Shown here one piece after another: positions 16,658 to 26,632 of a stretch of 64,000 bases of DNA. The stretch is from Dermacoccus abyssi (lineage in GTDB: Bacteria > Actinomycetota > Actinomycetes > Actinomycetales > Dermatophilaceae), in NCBI RefSeq assembly GCF_034541975.1, contig NZ_JAVYJM010000001.1; one strand, given 5' to 3'. The notes below the pieces were generated by a model. That model made no database searches, was not told the DNA's origin, and saw nothing but the letters and a program-made list of their open reading frames with translations. Position 1 is the stretch's first letter; every line of letters begins with the position of its first letter. Position numbers and translations under genes: made by a program.

Positions 16658-17740
16658 ATGGAACGAGACGAGACGCGGCCACAGCCGCAGCACACGACGC
16701 CGGTGGGCGTCGGGCACGACGAGCCGCACACGAACACCCTGCCGGTCCGCCCGGTCGGCCTCGATGCGGGGGCTCCGGCGCAGCCGGTTCTGCCGACGAC
16801 CCAGGCTCCCGACGAGGCCTTGGCGGCTTCCAGCACAGAGCCTCGCTGGGCGAACCTGCCTTACCACCGGCTCGCCCACGTCACACCGAGTTCCAGGCGG
16901 TGGTGGCGGCCGCTCGTCATGCTGCTCATGTTCGTCGTCACGACGCTCGTCGTCGCAGCCGTGGCCACGGGCCTTGCCTTCGCGGTCCACGCGATCTTCC
17001 CGGAACTGCGTCGACCCACCGAAGACCTCGGGGACTCACGCAATCCGGCTGACTTCTTCTACGGGTTCCTCTCCGTCGCGCTCTTCCTGCCGGTCGTGTG
17101 GGTGGCTGTCCGCGTCGGTGGCCGACGTGGCACGATCCACTCGGTGTTCGGCCATTACCGCTGGGAGTTCATGGCGCGCGCAGCCCGCGTCGTCGTGCCC
17201 GTCTCCGCAGTGGCCGTCCTTGCGCCGATCTTCCTCTTCGACGCGGACACCCTCACGACGACCACGCGGTCGACGACGCTGTGGATCCTCCTCTTCGCCG
17301 TCGTTCTCGTGCCGTTGCAGGCCGCCGCGGAGGAGTACGTATTCCGCGGATTGCTCCCGCAGATGATCGGAACCTGGCTGCGTTCGCCGGTGTGGGGCGT
17401 GCTCGTGGCGGCGCCCCTGTTCACCGTGCTGCACGGGTACGACGCAGTCGGTCTCGTCGACATCGCCCTCTTCGCCGCGTGTGCCGCCTACCTGGCGTGG
17501 AAGTCAGGCGGACTCGAACTGCCCGTGCTGCTCCACGTGTCGAACAACCTGTTCATCGGGCTCATCACGCCGTTCGTCCCGGATGCCCTCGCGCAGGGTG
17601 AGACGGAGTTGTGGTCCGTCGTCTGGTCGGCCGTCACCACGCTCGTCCTCACCGTCTGGATGAGCCGCTTCGTCGACCGCGAGTACGGCCTGACGCGCTT
17701 CCAGCACGTCGTCCGTCCCGCCCTGACGAGGGCCGTCTGA
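16658..17740 (+). CDS. CPBP-family intramembrane metalloprotease
   Basis: 360 residues. An 85-residue Pro/His/Ala-rich cytoplasmic N-terminus precedes about eight transmembrane helices. The CAAX protease/bacteriocin-processing motifs are present: EEYVFRG (motif 1, EExxxR), FTVLHGYDAV (motif 2 His) and LLHVSNNLF (motif 3 His). These residues form the metal site of Rce1-like proteases. It is divergent from the two-component pair and convergent with the Dyp peroxidase gene. Substrate unknown. Confidence 0.9.
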   Translation: MERDETRPQPQHTTPVGVGHDEPHTNTLPVRPVGLDAGAPAQPVLPTTQAPDEALAASSTEPRWANLPYHRLAHVTPSSRRWWRPLVMLLMFVVTTLVVAAVATGLAFAVHAIFPELRRPTEDLGDSRNPADFFYGFLSVALFLPVVWVAVRVGGRRGTIHSVFGHYRWEFMARAARVVVPVSAVAVLAPIFLFDADTLTTTTRSTTLWILLFAVVLVPLQAAAEEYVFRGLLPQMIGTWLRSPVWGVLVAAPLFTVLHGYDAVGLVDIALFAACAAYLAWKSGGLELPVLLHVSNNLFIGLITPFVPDALAQGETELWSVVWSAVTTLVLTVWMSRFVDREYGLTRFQHVVRPALTRAV

Positions 17741-17754
17741 CGCCGAGGCACGTC

Positions 17755-17841
17755 CCCAGCCGGTGACGTTTGCTGCGGTTGGTGACGGTGCAACGTCGCC
17801 AACCGCAACGGCCGTAGCCAACGTCAAAGTTGGCTACGGCC
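17755..17841. repeat. Two-hairpin intergenic repeat, copy 2
   Basis: Same plan as 14459-14545. Hairpin 1 arms are TGCGGTTGG (17774-17782) and CCAACCGCA (17799-17807). Hairpin 2 is a perfect 13-bp stem, GGCCGTAGCCAAC (17810-17822) and GTTGGCTACGGCC (17829-17841), in which the outer AAA/TTT pairs of copy 1 are replaced by GGC/GCC pairs. It lies between convergent genes and may act as a bidirectional terminator. Confidence 0.78.
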
Positions 17842-17866
17842 GCTCGGCATGCGTGGCGGCGGAGCG

Positions 17867-18748
17867 TCAGCTCTTGAACGCGTCCACCGGGGGGATGACG
17901 TAGTACGAACCGGTCTCGGCGTTCGAGTACTTCGTCAGGGCGTCGCGCGGGTAGTCGCCGACGCCGGCCATCGACTCGAGCATGTCGTGCAGACGCTTCT
18001 GCTCGCACGCGAACCCGACGAACATCGTGCCGTGCGAGCTGACGTCGCCGTAGGGCATGTTGCGGCGCACGATGTGGCCGAAGTCGTCCTGGTCGGTGCG
18101 CTCTGCGTGGCTCGTCTCCGGCTTGTCCTCGAGCTCGACGGAGTCGACCTTCGTACGGCCGATGACGCCCTCCTGCTCCTCGGTGGAGAGCGACTCCCAG
18201 GCCTTCTGCTTGTGCGGCCACTTCTGCAGCAGCAGCACGCTCGAGCCCTCGCCGGGCTTGCCGTCCGCGACGACGGCCTCGTCGTACTGCTCGATCGTCG
18301 TGGGGTTCTCGGTGCCGTCGACGAACCCCGTGAGGTCACGGTTCGTCTGGTAGACCCAGCCCTCCGTCTCGTCGACGACGCGGATACCCGGCACCACCTC
18401 GCGCGCGATGGCAAGCAGCTGACGCGTCGCGTCGAACACCTTGTCGCGCGCACCGCCGAACACCCAGAAGACGAGGTCGCGCTGCGTCGCGGGGATGACG
18501 TAACCGTCGGCTCCGACGACGTCGTCGGCGAAGTCGTGCACGTTCTCGGGCGTGTGCTTCGGCGAGATCTCCTTCATGAGCGAGGGGCGCACACCGACGA
18601 CGAAGTTGACGCCCACGTCGTCCTGCTCGGCCTCGAAGAGCGGCAGCAGCTGCGGGAGCGAGGTGAGCGAACCGGGCGCGACCTCGAACTCGATGTACTC
18701 GCTCGACGTCGCACCTTCGACGAAGATGCCGGTCTGGGCCTGGGGCAT
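17867..18748 (-). CDS. Dyp-type haem peroxidase
   Basis: 293 residues. The family signature GXXDG is present in LTGFVDGTENP near the centre, and the second half contains DDFGHIVRRNMPYGD and SSHGTMFVGFACEQ, regions that hold the proximal His and distal Arg in the family. There is no Tat signal, so the protein is cytoplasmic or encapsulin-packaged; no encapsulin gene is visible here. I chose the ATG at 18748 with AAGGAG about 10 bp upstream, rather than the TTG three codons earlier. Dyp peroxidases oxidise dyes and phenolics with H2O2; the natural substrate is unknown. Confidence 0.93.
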   Translation of the reverse strand: MPQAQTGIFVEGATSSEYIEFEVAPGSLTSLPQLLPLFEAEQDDVGVNFVVGVRPSLMKEISPKHTPENVHDFADDVVGADGYVIPATQRDLVFWVFGGARDKVFDATRQLLAIAREVVPGIRVVDETEGWVYQTNRDLTGFVDGTENPTTIEQYDEAVVADGKPGEGSSVLLLQKWPHKQKAWESLSTEEQEGVIGRTKVDSVELEDKPETSHAERTDQDDFGHIVRRNMPYGDVSSHGTMFVGFACEQKRLHDMLESMAGVGDYPRDALTKYSNAETGSYYVIPPVDAFKS

Positions 18749-18843
18749 GCTCAACAAACTCCTTGGGAAGGGGTGTACCTGTCTGCCTCCAGGCTATCGA
18801 CCCCCTCGCCCCGCGGCGCCAGGGGAATCGGTAGATTGGTGAA

Positions 18844-18950
18844 CGTCCCGCGGGAGCCTTCGAGCTGAGAGACGCCAAGTGTGCGTCGACCGCCAGATCC
18901 ACCGTCATCGGTGGGCACACCTGATCCGGGTAATGCCGGCGTAGGAAGGA
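18844..18950 (+). promoter_or_regulatory. TPP riboswitch (THI element)
   Basis: Conserved thi-box blocks are visible in order: CGGGAGCC (18851-18858), CTGAGA (18865-18870), then CCTGATCCGGGTAATGCCGG (18920-18939) and GTAGGAAGG. It directly precedes thiM, and its 3' end abuts the thiM Shine-Dalgarno (GGAAGGAG), so translational control by thiamine pyrophosphate is likely. Confidence 0.95.
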
Positions 18951-18958
18951 GACGCGCG

Positions 18959-19795
18959 ATGATCGCGCCCCGAAACACCCCTGCCCCCACACGACCTCGC
19001 GCCGAAGTCGACGAGATCGCAGCCGTGGTCGACGCCGTCCGCGTGGCCGCACCACTCACGCAGTGCCTGACGAACTCGGTCGTCACCGGTTTCACGGCGA
19101 ACGTGCTCCTCGCGGTCGGAGCGTCGCCCGCCGTGGTCGACTCGCGCGAGGAGGGGCCGATCTTCGCAGATATCGCCGACGGTCTGCTCATCAACGTCGG
19201 CACCGTCAATGCCATGACCGTCGACTCGATGCTCGCCACCGCTGCCGCGCGCGAGGATGCGGGCCGGACATGGTGTCTCGATCCGGTCGCCGTGGGTGCT
19301 CTCCCCGTCCGGACGGCGCTGGCCCGCGACCTGCTCGAACACCGCCCCAGCGTCGTGCGTGGCAACGCCTCCGAGGTGCTCGGCCTCGTCGGCGAGACGG
19401 GCGCGGGGCGCGGCGTGGACGCCGGCGACGACGTCGACTCCGCCCTCGACGTGGCGGCCGCACTGGCCGCTCGCACCGGGGGAGCGGTTGCCGTGAGCGG
19501 GGAGGTGGACGCCGTCGTCGCGACCGACACGCCTACCCTTCGCATCGCGAACGGCCACCCGATCATGACGAAGGTGACTGGCGTCGGGTGCGCCCTGGGA
19601 GCCATGGTCGCTGCGTACCTGCCCGTGGCCAGAACGCCGCACCTCGCGGCAGCCGCTGCCACGGCTGCCCTCACGGTCGCGGCCGAGGAGGCCGCACGCC
19701 GGGCGGCCGGCCCCGGCAGTTTCGCCGTCGAACTGCTCGACGCCCTCGCCCGCGTCGACTCCGAGACCGTCACGGCGAACCTGGACCTGCGATGA
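18959..19795 (+). CDS. thiM: Hydroxyethylthiazole kinase
   Basis: 278 residues. ThiM phosphorylates 4-methyl-5-(2-hydroxyethyl)thiazole for thiamine salvage. Family stretches are PLTQCLTNSVVTGFTANVLLAVGASP, ADGLLINVGT, LDPVAVGALPVRT and the catalytic MTKVTGVGCALGAM. The start at 18959 follows GGAAGGAG; the longer frame from 18881 would run through the riboswitch and is rejected. It is the first gene of the thiM-thiE-thiD operon under a TPP riboswitch and overlaps thiE by ATGA. Confidence 0.96.
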   Translation: MIAPRNTPAPTRPRAEVDEIAAVVDAVRVAAPLTQCLTNSVVTGFTANVLLAVGASPAVVDSREEGPIFADIADGLLINVGTVNAMTVDSMLATAAAREDAGRTWCLDPVAVGALPVRTALARDLLEHRPSVVRGNASEVLGLVGETGAGRGVDAGDDVDSALDVAAALAARTGGAVAVSGEVDAVVATDTPTLRIANGHPIMTKVTGVGCALGAMVAAYLPVARTPHLAAAAATAALTVAAEEAARRAAGPGSFAVELLDALARVDSETVTANLDLR

Positions 19796-20523
19796 CGACG
19801 CGCGCCACGACCCCGAGCCAGACGCGCAGCCCGCGGCGTTCCCTGCGTCCGCGCCTCTATCTCGTCACCGACACACACCTGTGTGGCGGCCCACGGGGCG
19901 TCGTCGAGACGGCACTCGCCGCCGCGAAGCACGGCGCGGACATCGTCCAACTGCGTGACCACGACGCCACGACACGCGAACTTGCCGCGCTGGCGGCCGA
20001 ACTCGTCGACGCCCTTGAACCGACGGGCGTGCCGCTCGTCGTCGACGACCGCCTCGACGTGGCGCTCGCGGCGGATGCCGCGGGCGTGCACCTCGGTCAG
20101 AGCGATCTCGATCCCGTCGCCGCACGGCGAATCGCCGAGGCCCTCGGGCGCCACGACTTCCACATCGGATGGTCGGTCTCTCGCGCCGACGAGATCAGGG
20201 CGGCGGACGCGATGCCGCCCGGCACGCTCGACCTGCTCGGCATCGGCCCCTACCGGGCCACGCCGACCAAGCCGAACGCTCCGGAGCCGCTCGGCGCCGA
20301 CGGCGTCGGCGCTCTGGTCTCAGCGGCCCGTGCGGGCGGTGTTCCGGCTGTCGTCATCGGTGGCGTCAAGCAGGCAGACGTCGGCGGCCTCGTCCGGGAA
20401 GGTGCGCGAGGTGTCGCTGTCGTCTCGGCGATCTGCGGCCAGCCCGATCCCGCCTCGGCCACCCGCGACCTGCGGGTTGCGCTCGACGAGGCGCTGGCTC
20501 GCGACGCGGGTGAGCCGGCATGA
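19792..20523 (+). CDS. thiE: Thiamine phosphate synthase
   Basis: 243 residues. ThiE joins HMP pyrophosphate and thiazole phosphate to give thiamine monophosphate. The TIM-barrel signatures are present: LYLVTDTHLC, GADIVQLRDH, VPLVVDDRLDVAL, AGVHLGQSDLDP, IGWSVS, LGIGPYRATPTKP, VVIGGVKQ and GVAVVSAI. The ATG at 19792 overlaps the thiM stop; the longer open frame upstream is a shadow of thiM. Together with thiM and thiD it makes a salvage set; thiC and thiG are not in the window. Confidence 0.96.
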   Translation: MTTRATTPSQTRSPRRSLRPRLYLVTDTHLCGGPRGVVETALAAAKHGADIVQLRDHDATTRELAALAAELVDALEPTGVPLVVDDRLDVALAADAAGVHLGQSDLDPVAARRIAEALGRHDFHIGWSVSRADEIRAADAMPPGTLDLLGIGPYRATPTKPNAPEPLGADGVGALVSAARAGGVPAVVIGGVKQADVGGLVREGARGVAVVSAICGQPDPASATRDLRVALDEALARDAGEPA

Positions 20524-21329
20524 AGACGCGCATCCCCAACGTTCTGTCGATCGCCGGCACCGACCCAAGTGGCGGGGCCGGCATCATGGCCGACCTCAAG
20601 ACCTTCGGCGCCCTGGGCGCCTACGGCTGCGGCGTCGTCACGGCGGTCATCGCGCAGAACACCCAGGGTGTGGAGGCCGTCGGTCTGCTGACGCCCGACC
20701 AGGTGCGCACCCAGATCGAGAACCTCCTGGCCGACGTGCGCATCGACGCGATCAAGATCGGGATGCTCGGCTCCGCCGCCGTCATCGAGACCGTTGCCGA
20801 CGCACTCGAAGCACACCCCGAGGTGCCGTGGCGCGTGCTCGATCCCGTCATGGTCGCCTCGAGCGGGGACCGATTGCTCGACGAGGACGCCGTCGACGCG
20901 CTGCGTTCGCGTCTCGTGCCGACGGCGGACGTCATCACGCCGAACCTCGCCGAGGCCGCGGTCCTGCTCGATCTGCCCGAGCCCCCGCCGGAGCCGACCG
21001 AAGATCTCGCCGCACGGCTGACGCAACTGGGGGCGGGCGTCATGCTCAAGGGCGGTCACGGGACGGGCGATTCGAGTGAGGACATCCTCCTCGTCGGCGG
21101 CGACGTCACCCGCCTGTCGGCGCCGCGCATCGCGACGCGGAACACCCACGGCACCGGCTGCACGCTGAGCGCCGCCATGGCCGCGTTGCGTCCCCAGCGT
21201 GACGGATGGGCGGAAGCGACCCGTGACGCCAAGGACTACCTGACGCAGGCCCTCGCCGCGAGCGAGCGTCTCGATGTCGGAGCCGGCACGGGGCACGGGC
21301 CCGTCCACCACTTCCACGCCTGGTGGTGA
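20520..21329 (+). CDS. thiD: Hydroxymethylpyrimidine/phosphomethylpyrimidine kinase
   Basis: 269 residues of the ribokinase-like fold. ThiD phosphorylates HMP and HMP-P. Motifs: LSIAGTDPSGGAGIMADLKTF at the N-terminus, VLDPVMVASSGDRLL, TPNLAEAAVLL, VMLKGGHG and the catalytic anion hole NTHGTGCTLSAAMAA. It overlaps thiE by ATGA (20520-20523). A strong hairpin follows directly. Confidence 0.97.
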   Translation: MKTRIPNVLSIAGTDPSGGAGIMADLKTFGALGAYGCGVVTAVIAQNTQGVEAVGLLTPDQVRTQIENLLADVRIDAIKIGMLGSAAVIETVADALEAHPEVPWRVLDPVMVASSGDRLLDEDAVDALRSRLVPTADVITPNLAEAAVLLDLPEPPPEPTEDLAARLTQLGAGVMLKGGHGTGDSSEDILLVGGDVTRLSAPRIATRNTHGTGCTLSAAMAALRPQRDGWAEATRDAKDYLTQALAASERLDVGAGTGHGPVHHFHAWW

Positions 21330-21334
21330 ACGGG

Positions 21335-21370
21335 CGAACGCCCGACTCCGAGGAGGGAGCCGGGCGTTCG
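21335..21370. terminator. Hairpin between thiD and the POT gene
   Basis: Perfect 10-bp arms CGAACGCCCG (21335-21344) and CGGGCGTTCG (21361-21370) lie between convergent genes, so it can serve both directions. There is no long T tract. Confidence 0.75.
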
Positions 21371-21392
21371 TGCCGTCACGGGACGTGTCACG

Positions 21393-22991
<1,599 letters not shown>

Positions 22992-23086
22992 GAGGGGGTC
23001 GCCCTTCGGTAGGGGGACACCGTCGTCGGGGTGATGACAACGGCCGCACCTGGCAGGTGCGGCCGTCAATCATAGTCTTGCGATGC

Positions 23087-23677
23087 TTAGGCGGGCGCCG
23101 TCGGTTCCGGGTCCAGGTCGGCCACGGCGGCGCGGGCTTCCTCGATGGCCTCGAGCACCTCGGGCAGGTCGAGCAGCGAGTGGATCTCGGCGCTCGGCAT
23201 GACGTCGGAGAGGTTGGCCACCCGGTCACGGTTGAGCCACACCGTGAGCCAGCCGCGCTCAGCAGCGAGATCGAAGGCTGCGACGTTGTTGCTGATGAGC
23301 ACGATGTGGTCGACGGGCTTGCCGGTCTCGGCGACCACGGACTCGATGCGATCGAGCGTCTCGATCCAGTTGAGGTGGTTCTCGGTGGTGTGGAGTTCGG
23401 GTGCGGCGTTGCTCGGAGCGTGCGGACCGTCGACGCGGGCCTTGAACGGAGGCAGGAGGCACTCGTGCCCCTCGGGCATCGGGGCGTAGTCGATGAGGTT
23501 CACCGTGCCCGTCTCGCTGAGGCCCACCATCGTGGGCAGGACATCGGCAAAGAGTTCCGGCTCGCGCTCGCCGGAGCGCCCCCCAGCCCGAGCCCCCTGC
23601 TCGAGCAAACCGGTCAACATGTATCCCCGTCGATCCCACAGGGTTTCGTCGCCATCGAACCAGACAGAAATGGTCAC
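23087..23677 (-). CDS. HAD-like hydrolase domain protein
   Basis: 196 residues. HAD motif I DxDxT is present as WFDGDETLWDRRG at residues about 6-18, and motif II as VLISNN near residue 135. The region where motif III Lys and motif IV acidic residues should be is poorly conserved (DRVANLSDVMPSAEIHSLLDLPEVL), so it may be a divergent phosphatase. It lies between the POT transporter and the LysE exporter. Substrate unknown. Confidence 0.7.
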   Translation of the reverse strand: MTISVWFDGDETLWDRRGYMLTGLLEQGARAGGRSGEREPELFADVLPTMVGLSETGTVNLIDYAPMPEGHECLLPPFKARVDGPHAPSNAAPELHTTENHLNWIETLDRIESVVAETGKPVDHIVLISNNVAAFDLAAERGWLTVWLNRDRVANLSDVMPSAEIHSLLDLPEVLEAIEEARAAVADLDPEPTAPA

Positions 23678-23777
23678 CTGATCAGCGTGACAGATGGAGG
23701 TGTGATTCTCCTAGTCGAGCCGCGGAATCTGGCCCTCAGGGGTGAAGCGCTGCTCCCGCCCGAGGGGATGTGCGTGT

Positions 23778-24377
23778 TCAGGTGGTGACGAGCATCCCGG
23801 CGAAGCCGAACATCATGACGCCGACAACGGTGTCGATGACCTGCCAGGTGCGTGCCTTGCGCACGAGCGGGGTGAGCGCGCGGGCGCCGTACCCGAGGGC
23901 CGCGAACCACAGGATGCTGGCCGCCACCGAGCCGGCGTAGAACCACCACCGTCCTTCGGGGCCACGCGAATTGGCGAGCGAGCCGATCATGACGACGGTG
24001 TCGAGGTAGACGTGCGGGTTGAGGAACGTCAGGCCGAGCACGGTGAGGACCGCGGTGCGCCGGCTCACCGGCGGCGCGTCGGCCGGGCTGAGCGAGCTGG
24101 CCCGGCGGGCGCTGCGCAGGGCGTTGAGGCCGAACCAGACGAGGTAGGCGGCGCCGAACCACTTGAGCGCCTTGATCGCCGTCGGGTGAGCTTCGACGAC
24201 GGCGCCCATGCCGAGCACGCCGGCCAGTTCGAGCGCGATGTCACCGAGTGCGCAGACGACGACGATGAGCGTGACGTGCTGACGCAGCAGGCCCTGGCGC
24301 AGGACGAAGGCGTTCTGGGAGCCGATGGCGACGATGAGGCCGAGGCCCGTGAGGAAGCCGGTGAGCAGGTGCGTCAT
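23778..24377 (-). CDS. LysE/ArgO-family amino acid exporter
   Basis: 199 residues with about six transmembrane helices. The N-terminal GFLTGLGLIVAIGSQNAFVLRQGL and FLNPHVYLDTVVMIGSLA are the characteristic LysE/ArgO segments; the family exports lysine and/or arginine. It is divergent from a LysR-type gene of the ArgP/LysG type, the classical arrangement of the lysE-lysG pair. An inverted repeat lies between them (24403-24428). Confidence 0.93.
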   Translation of the reverse strand: MTHLLTGFLTGLGLIVAIGSQNAFVLRQGLLRQHVTLIVVVCALGDIALELAGVLGMGAVVEAHPTAIKALKWFGAAYLVWFGLNALRSARRASSLSPADAPPVSRRTAVLTVLGLTFLNPHVYLDTVVMIGSLANSRGPEGRWWFYAGSVAASILWFAALGYGARALTPLVRKARTWQVIDTVVGVMMFGFAGMLVTT

Positions 24378-24402
24378 GGCTCGAGCGTAGGAATTGCGCC
24401 CT

Positions 24403-24428
24403 CTATAGAAAAGTTCATGTTTCTACAG
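24403..24428. promoter_or_regulatory. LysG/ArgP operator candidate
   Basis: CTATAGAAA and TTTCTACAG form a near-perfect palindrome around 8 bp (inner arms TAGAAA at 24406-24411 and TTTCTA at 24420-24425) in the AT-rich 84-bp gap between the divergent exporter and regulator genes. The size and position suit a LysR-type regulator. Confidence 0.65.
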
Positions 24429-24461
24429 ATACCTAAGCAGTGCTTCATCTACGGTGGGGCC

Positions 24462-25349
24462 ATGCGCGTGCGCGACGACCACTTCAAGGCCCTTGTCGCC
24501 TGCGTCGACGAGGGCACCTTCGACGGCGCGGCCGCGGCGCTGCGCATCACGCCGTCGGCGGTGTCGCAGCGGGTCAAGGCCCTCGAACAGGAACTCGGGC
24601 AGATCGTTCTCGTCCGGTCGGTGCCGGTGCGCCCGACGCCCGTGGGCGAGATCGTGCTGCGCACCGGCCGCCAGCGCGCGCTGCTCGACGCCGAGCTCGT
24701 CCGGGCGCTCGGGGGCGGCGGCAGCGAGCGTGGTGTCAGTGCCCCCGTCGTCGACCTGCCCGTCGCCGTCAACGCCGACTCGCTCGCCACGTGGTTCGTC
24801 GAGGTGCTCGAGACGGTCGGCGAATGGGGTGACGCTCGGCTGCGGGTCTTCGTCGAGGATCAGGACCACTCCGCCCAACTGTTGCGCGACGGTTCGGTCA
24901 TCGGCGCCGTGACGGCGAGCGACGTGGCGGTGCAGGGGTGTTCGGTTCAAGAGCTGGGCGTCATGCGCTACGTCGCGCGGGTGCGGCGCTCGCAGTGGGA
25001 GGCGTGCGGGCGCTCACTGGAGCGAGTGCCGACGGTGCGCTTCAACGATCGTGACGACCTGCAGCGCGGCGTGCTGCGGCGCCGGGGGCTCAGCGAGCCT
25101 CCGTTGGAACACGTCATGCCGTCGGCGGAGGGCTTCTCGGCCGCCGTCCGTGCGGGCCTCGGGTGGGGCATGATCCCCGAGGGTCTGGAAGGCCCCGCCG
25201 GGAGGGGCGGCGGGCGCGACGAGCTGATTCCGGTGCCCGGCGTCGAACCGCTCGACGTCCCTTTGTACTGGCAGTGCTGGCGCCTCGACGCTCCGTCGCT
25301 GGCGCGCCTCAGCGACGAGGTGACGTCCGCCGCCCACGCTCTGCGATGA
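24462..25349 (+). CDS. LysR-type regulator, ArgP/LysG group
   Basis: 295 residues. An N-terminal HTH (about 5-65: LVACVDEGTFDGAAAALRITPSAVSQRVKALEQELGQ) is followed by a substrate-binding domain. The motif ITPSAVSQRVKALE is typical of ArgP/IciA/LysG proteins, which activate lysE/argO in response to basic amino acids. I use the ATG at 24462; the long open frame upstream is a shadow of lysE. Divergent from the exporter with a palindrome between. Confidence 0.93.
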   Translation: MRVRDDHFKALVACVDEGTFDGAAAALRITPSAVSQRVKALEQELGQIVLVRSVPVRPTPVGEIVLRTGRQRALLDAELVRALGGGGSERGVSAPVVDLPVAVNADSLATWFVEVLETVGEWGDARLRVFVEDQDHSAQLLRDGSVIGAVTASDVAVQGCSVQELGVMRYVARVRRSQWEACGRSLERVPTVRFNDRDDLQRGVLRRRGLSEPPLEHVMPSAEGFSAAVRAGLGWGMIPEGLEGPAGRGGGRDELIPVPGVEPLDVPLYWQCWRLDAPSLARLSDEVTSAAHALR

Positions 25350-25398
25350 CCCGACCGCGCACGAGAACTCTCATTTACGACACTTCGGCGTGCCCTAA

Positions 25399-25436
25399 TT
25401 GCCAAAAGCCCAGAAGCAAAGGTTAGGCTTACCTCA
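25399..25436 (+). promoter_or_regulatory. Orphan DtxR/IdeR-type iron box over a promoter-like sequence
   Basis: AAAGGTTAGGCTTACCTCA (25418-25436) matches the 19-bp DtxR/IdeR consensus TTAGGTTAGGCTAACCTAA at 15 positions. A TTGCCA at 25399-25404 and TTAGGC at 25423-25428 are spaced like -35 and -10 elements (18 bp). No clear gene follows; a hairpin comes at 25508. In a 209-bp gap between convergent genes. Confidence 0.65.
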
Positions 25437-25507
25437 TCACGAACATTCTCCCGTGAGGAAGGGGAGCCGCCTGCTCTGAGTCGATTCGTTGCCAAGCACA
25501 CGTGCCG

Positions 25508-25548
25508 AGGCCGCGTCCGGAGGTTGCCACCTCGAACCGGACGCGGCC
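25508..25548. terminator. Hairpin before the nitronate monooxygenase stop
   Basis: GGCCGCGTCCGG and CCGGACGCGGCC form a 12-bp stem around a loop of about 16 bp, followed by TTCG. It can end transcripts from both sides: the nitronate monooxygenase gene and anything started at the iron box. No open frame longer than about ten codons was noticed between iron box and hairpin. Confidence 0.7.
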
Positions 25549-25558
25549 TTCGCCTGTG

Positions 25559-26611
25559 TCAGCTCTCGCGACCGGCCAGCCAGCGCGTGATGCGCCCGGC
25601 GTCGCCTTCGATGACTCGCCCCGGCATAGCGGCGGCGCTGCGGCGCCAGCCCTCGCCGGCCCACAGGTGCGTCCACTGCGGGTCGCCGGTCTCCGCGGCC
25701 TTCTTGCGCAGCGGGGCGAGCAGGCGGTTCACCTCGGGGTAGGCGGCCGGCGTGACGGCGGTGATGCCGTCGAACATCGCCATGAACTCGTTGGCGAGGC
25801 CGCGGGCGTAGCGGCCGGAGAAGGCGCGCGTCAGGCCGGTCTCGGAGAAATCGTCGGAGGCGAGGGCCAAACGGTGCGTCAGCGACGAACCGGCCGACGA
25901 GGAGCGCAGGTAGGCCGTTCCGGCCTGGACGGCGACGGCGCCGGCATCGAGCGCGGCCTGCGTGTCGGCGGGCGTGGCGATGCCACCGGCTGCTAGCAGC
26001 GGTACGTCGACGGCGCCGCGCACGTCGTCGAAGAGCTGCGGCAGGGCGACGTCGCTCGGCTCGGCGTACAGGTCGAACGTGCTCTGGTGGCCGCCGGCGT
26101 CGGGGCCCTGAACGATGAGGAAGTCCATGCCGCGCTCGACGGCGGCGCGGGCGTCCTCGGGGGAGGTGACCATCGCGCCGAGGCTCGTGCCGACGCCGCG
26201 CAGCGCCGTGACGTCCTCGGCCGACGGCAGGCCGAAGGTGAAGGTGACGACGTCGACGGGGTGGGTGACGAGCCAGTCGAGCTTGGCACCGTAATCGTCG
26301 TCGTCCCAGGAGGGTTCGCCGAGTTCGACGTCGAACTTCTTGGCGATGGGGCCGAGCTTCTCGCGCAACCCGGCGAGCGCCTCGGCGTCCGTGCTCTGCG
26401 GGCCGGGGATGAAGAGGTTGACGCCCGCAGCGACGCCGGCGTCCTGCACGTCGCGCACCTCGCGGGCCATCGTGTCGACGTCCTTGTTGCCCCCGGCGAG
26501 CACGCCCCAGCCACCGGCCTTCGAGGCGTCGATGACGAGTTCCGTGGTCGTGGGGCCGCCTGCCATGGGCGCTGCCACGACGGGCAGTTCAAGACTTTCG
26601 AACGAGAACAT
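25559..26611 (-). CDS. Nitronate monooxygenase-family flavoprotein
   Basis: 350 residues, an FMN TIM barrel of the NMO/2-nitropropane dioxygenase family. Visible features: PVVAAPMAGGPTTTELV at the N-terminus, GGWGVLAGG, FLIVQGPDAGGHQS (with the active-site His) and VPLLAAGGIATPADTQAALDAGAVAVQAGTAYL (phosphate binding). It is predicted to oxidise nitronates such as propionate 3-nitronate. It is last in a minus-strand run behind a small hypothetical gene. Confidence 0.9.
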   Translation of the reverse strand: MFSFESLELPVVAAPMAGGPTTTELVIDASKAGGWGVLAGGNKDVDTMAREVRDVQDAGVAAGVNLFIPGPQSTDAEALAGLREKLGPIAKKFDVELGEPSWDDDDYGAKLDWLVTHPVDVVTFTFGLPSAEDVTALRGVGTSLGAMVTSPEDARAAVERGMDFLIVQGPDAGGHQSTFDLYAEPSDVALPQLFDDVRGAVDVPLLAAGGIATPADTQAALDAGAVAVQAGTAYLRSSSAGSSLTHRLALASDDFSETGLTRAFSGRYARGLANEFMAMFDGITAVTPAAYPEVNRLLAPLRKKAAETGDPQWTHLWAGEGWRRSAAAMPGRVIEGDAGRITRWLAGRES

Positions 26612-26632
26612 GCCCTCAGTGTCCCAGGTTGG

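Noticed and set aside
18881..18958. Upstream start for thiM
   Set aside because: It would translate the TPP riboswitch; the ATG at 18959 has the Shine-Dalgarno.
19063..19791. Extended thiE frame beginning inside thiM
   Set aside because: Arg-rich translation of thiM in another frame; thiE starts at the ATGA overlap at 19792.
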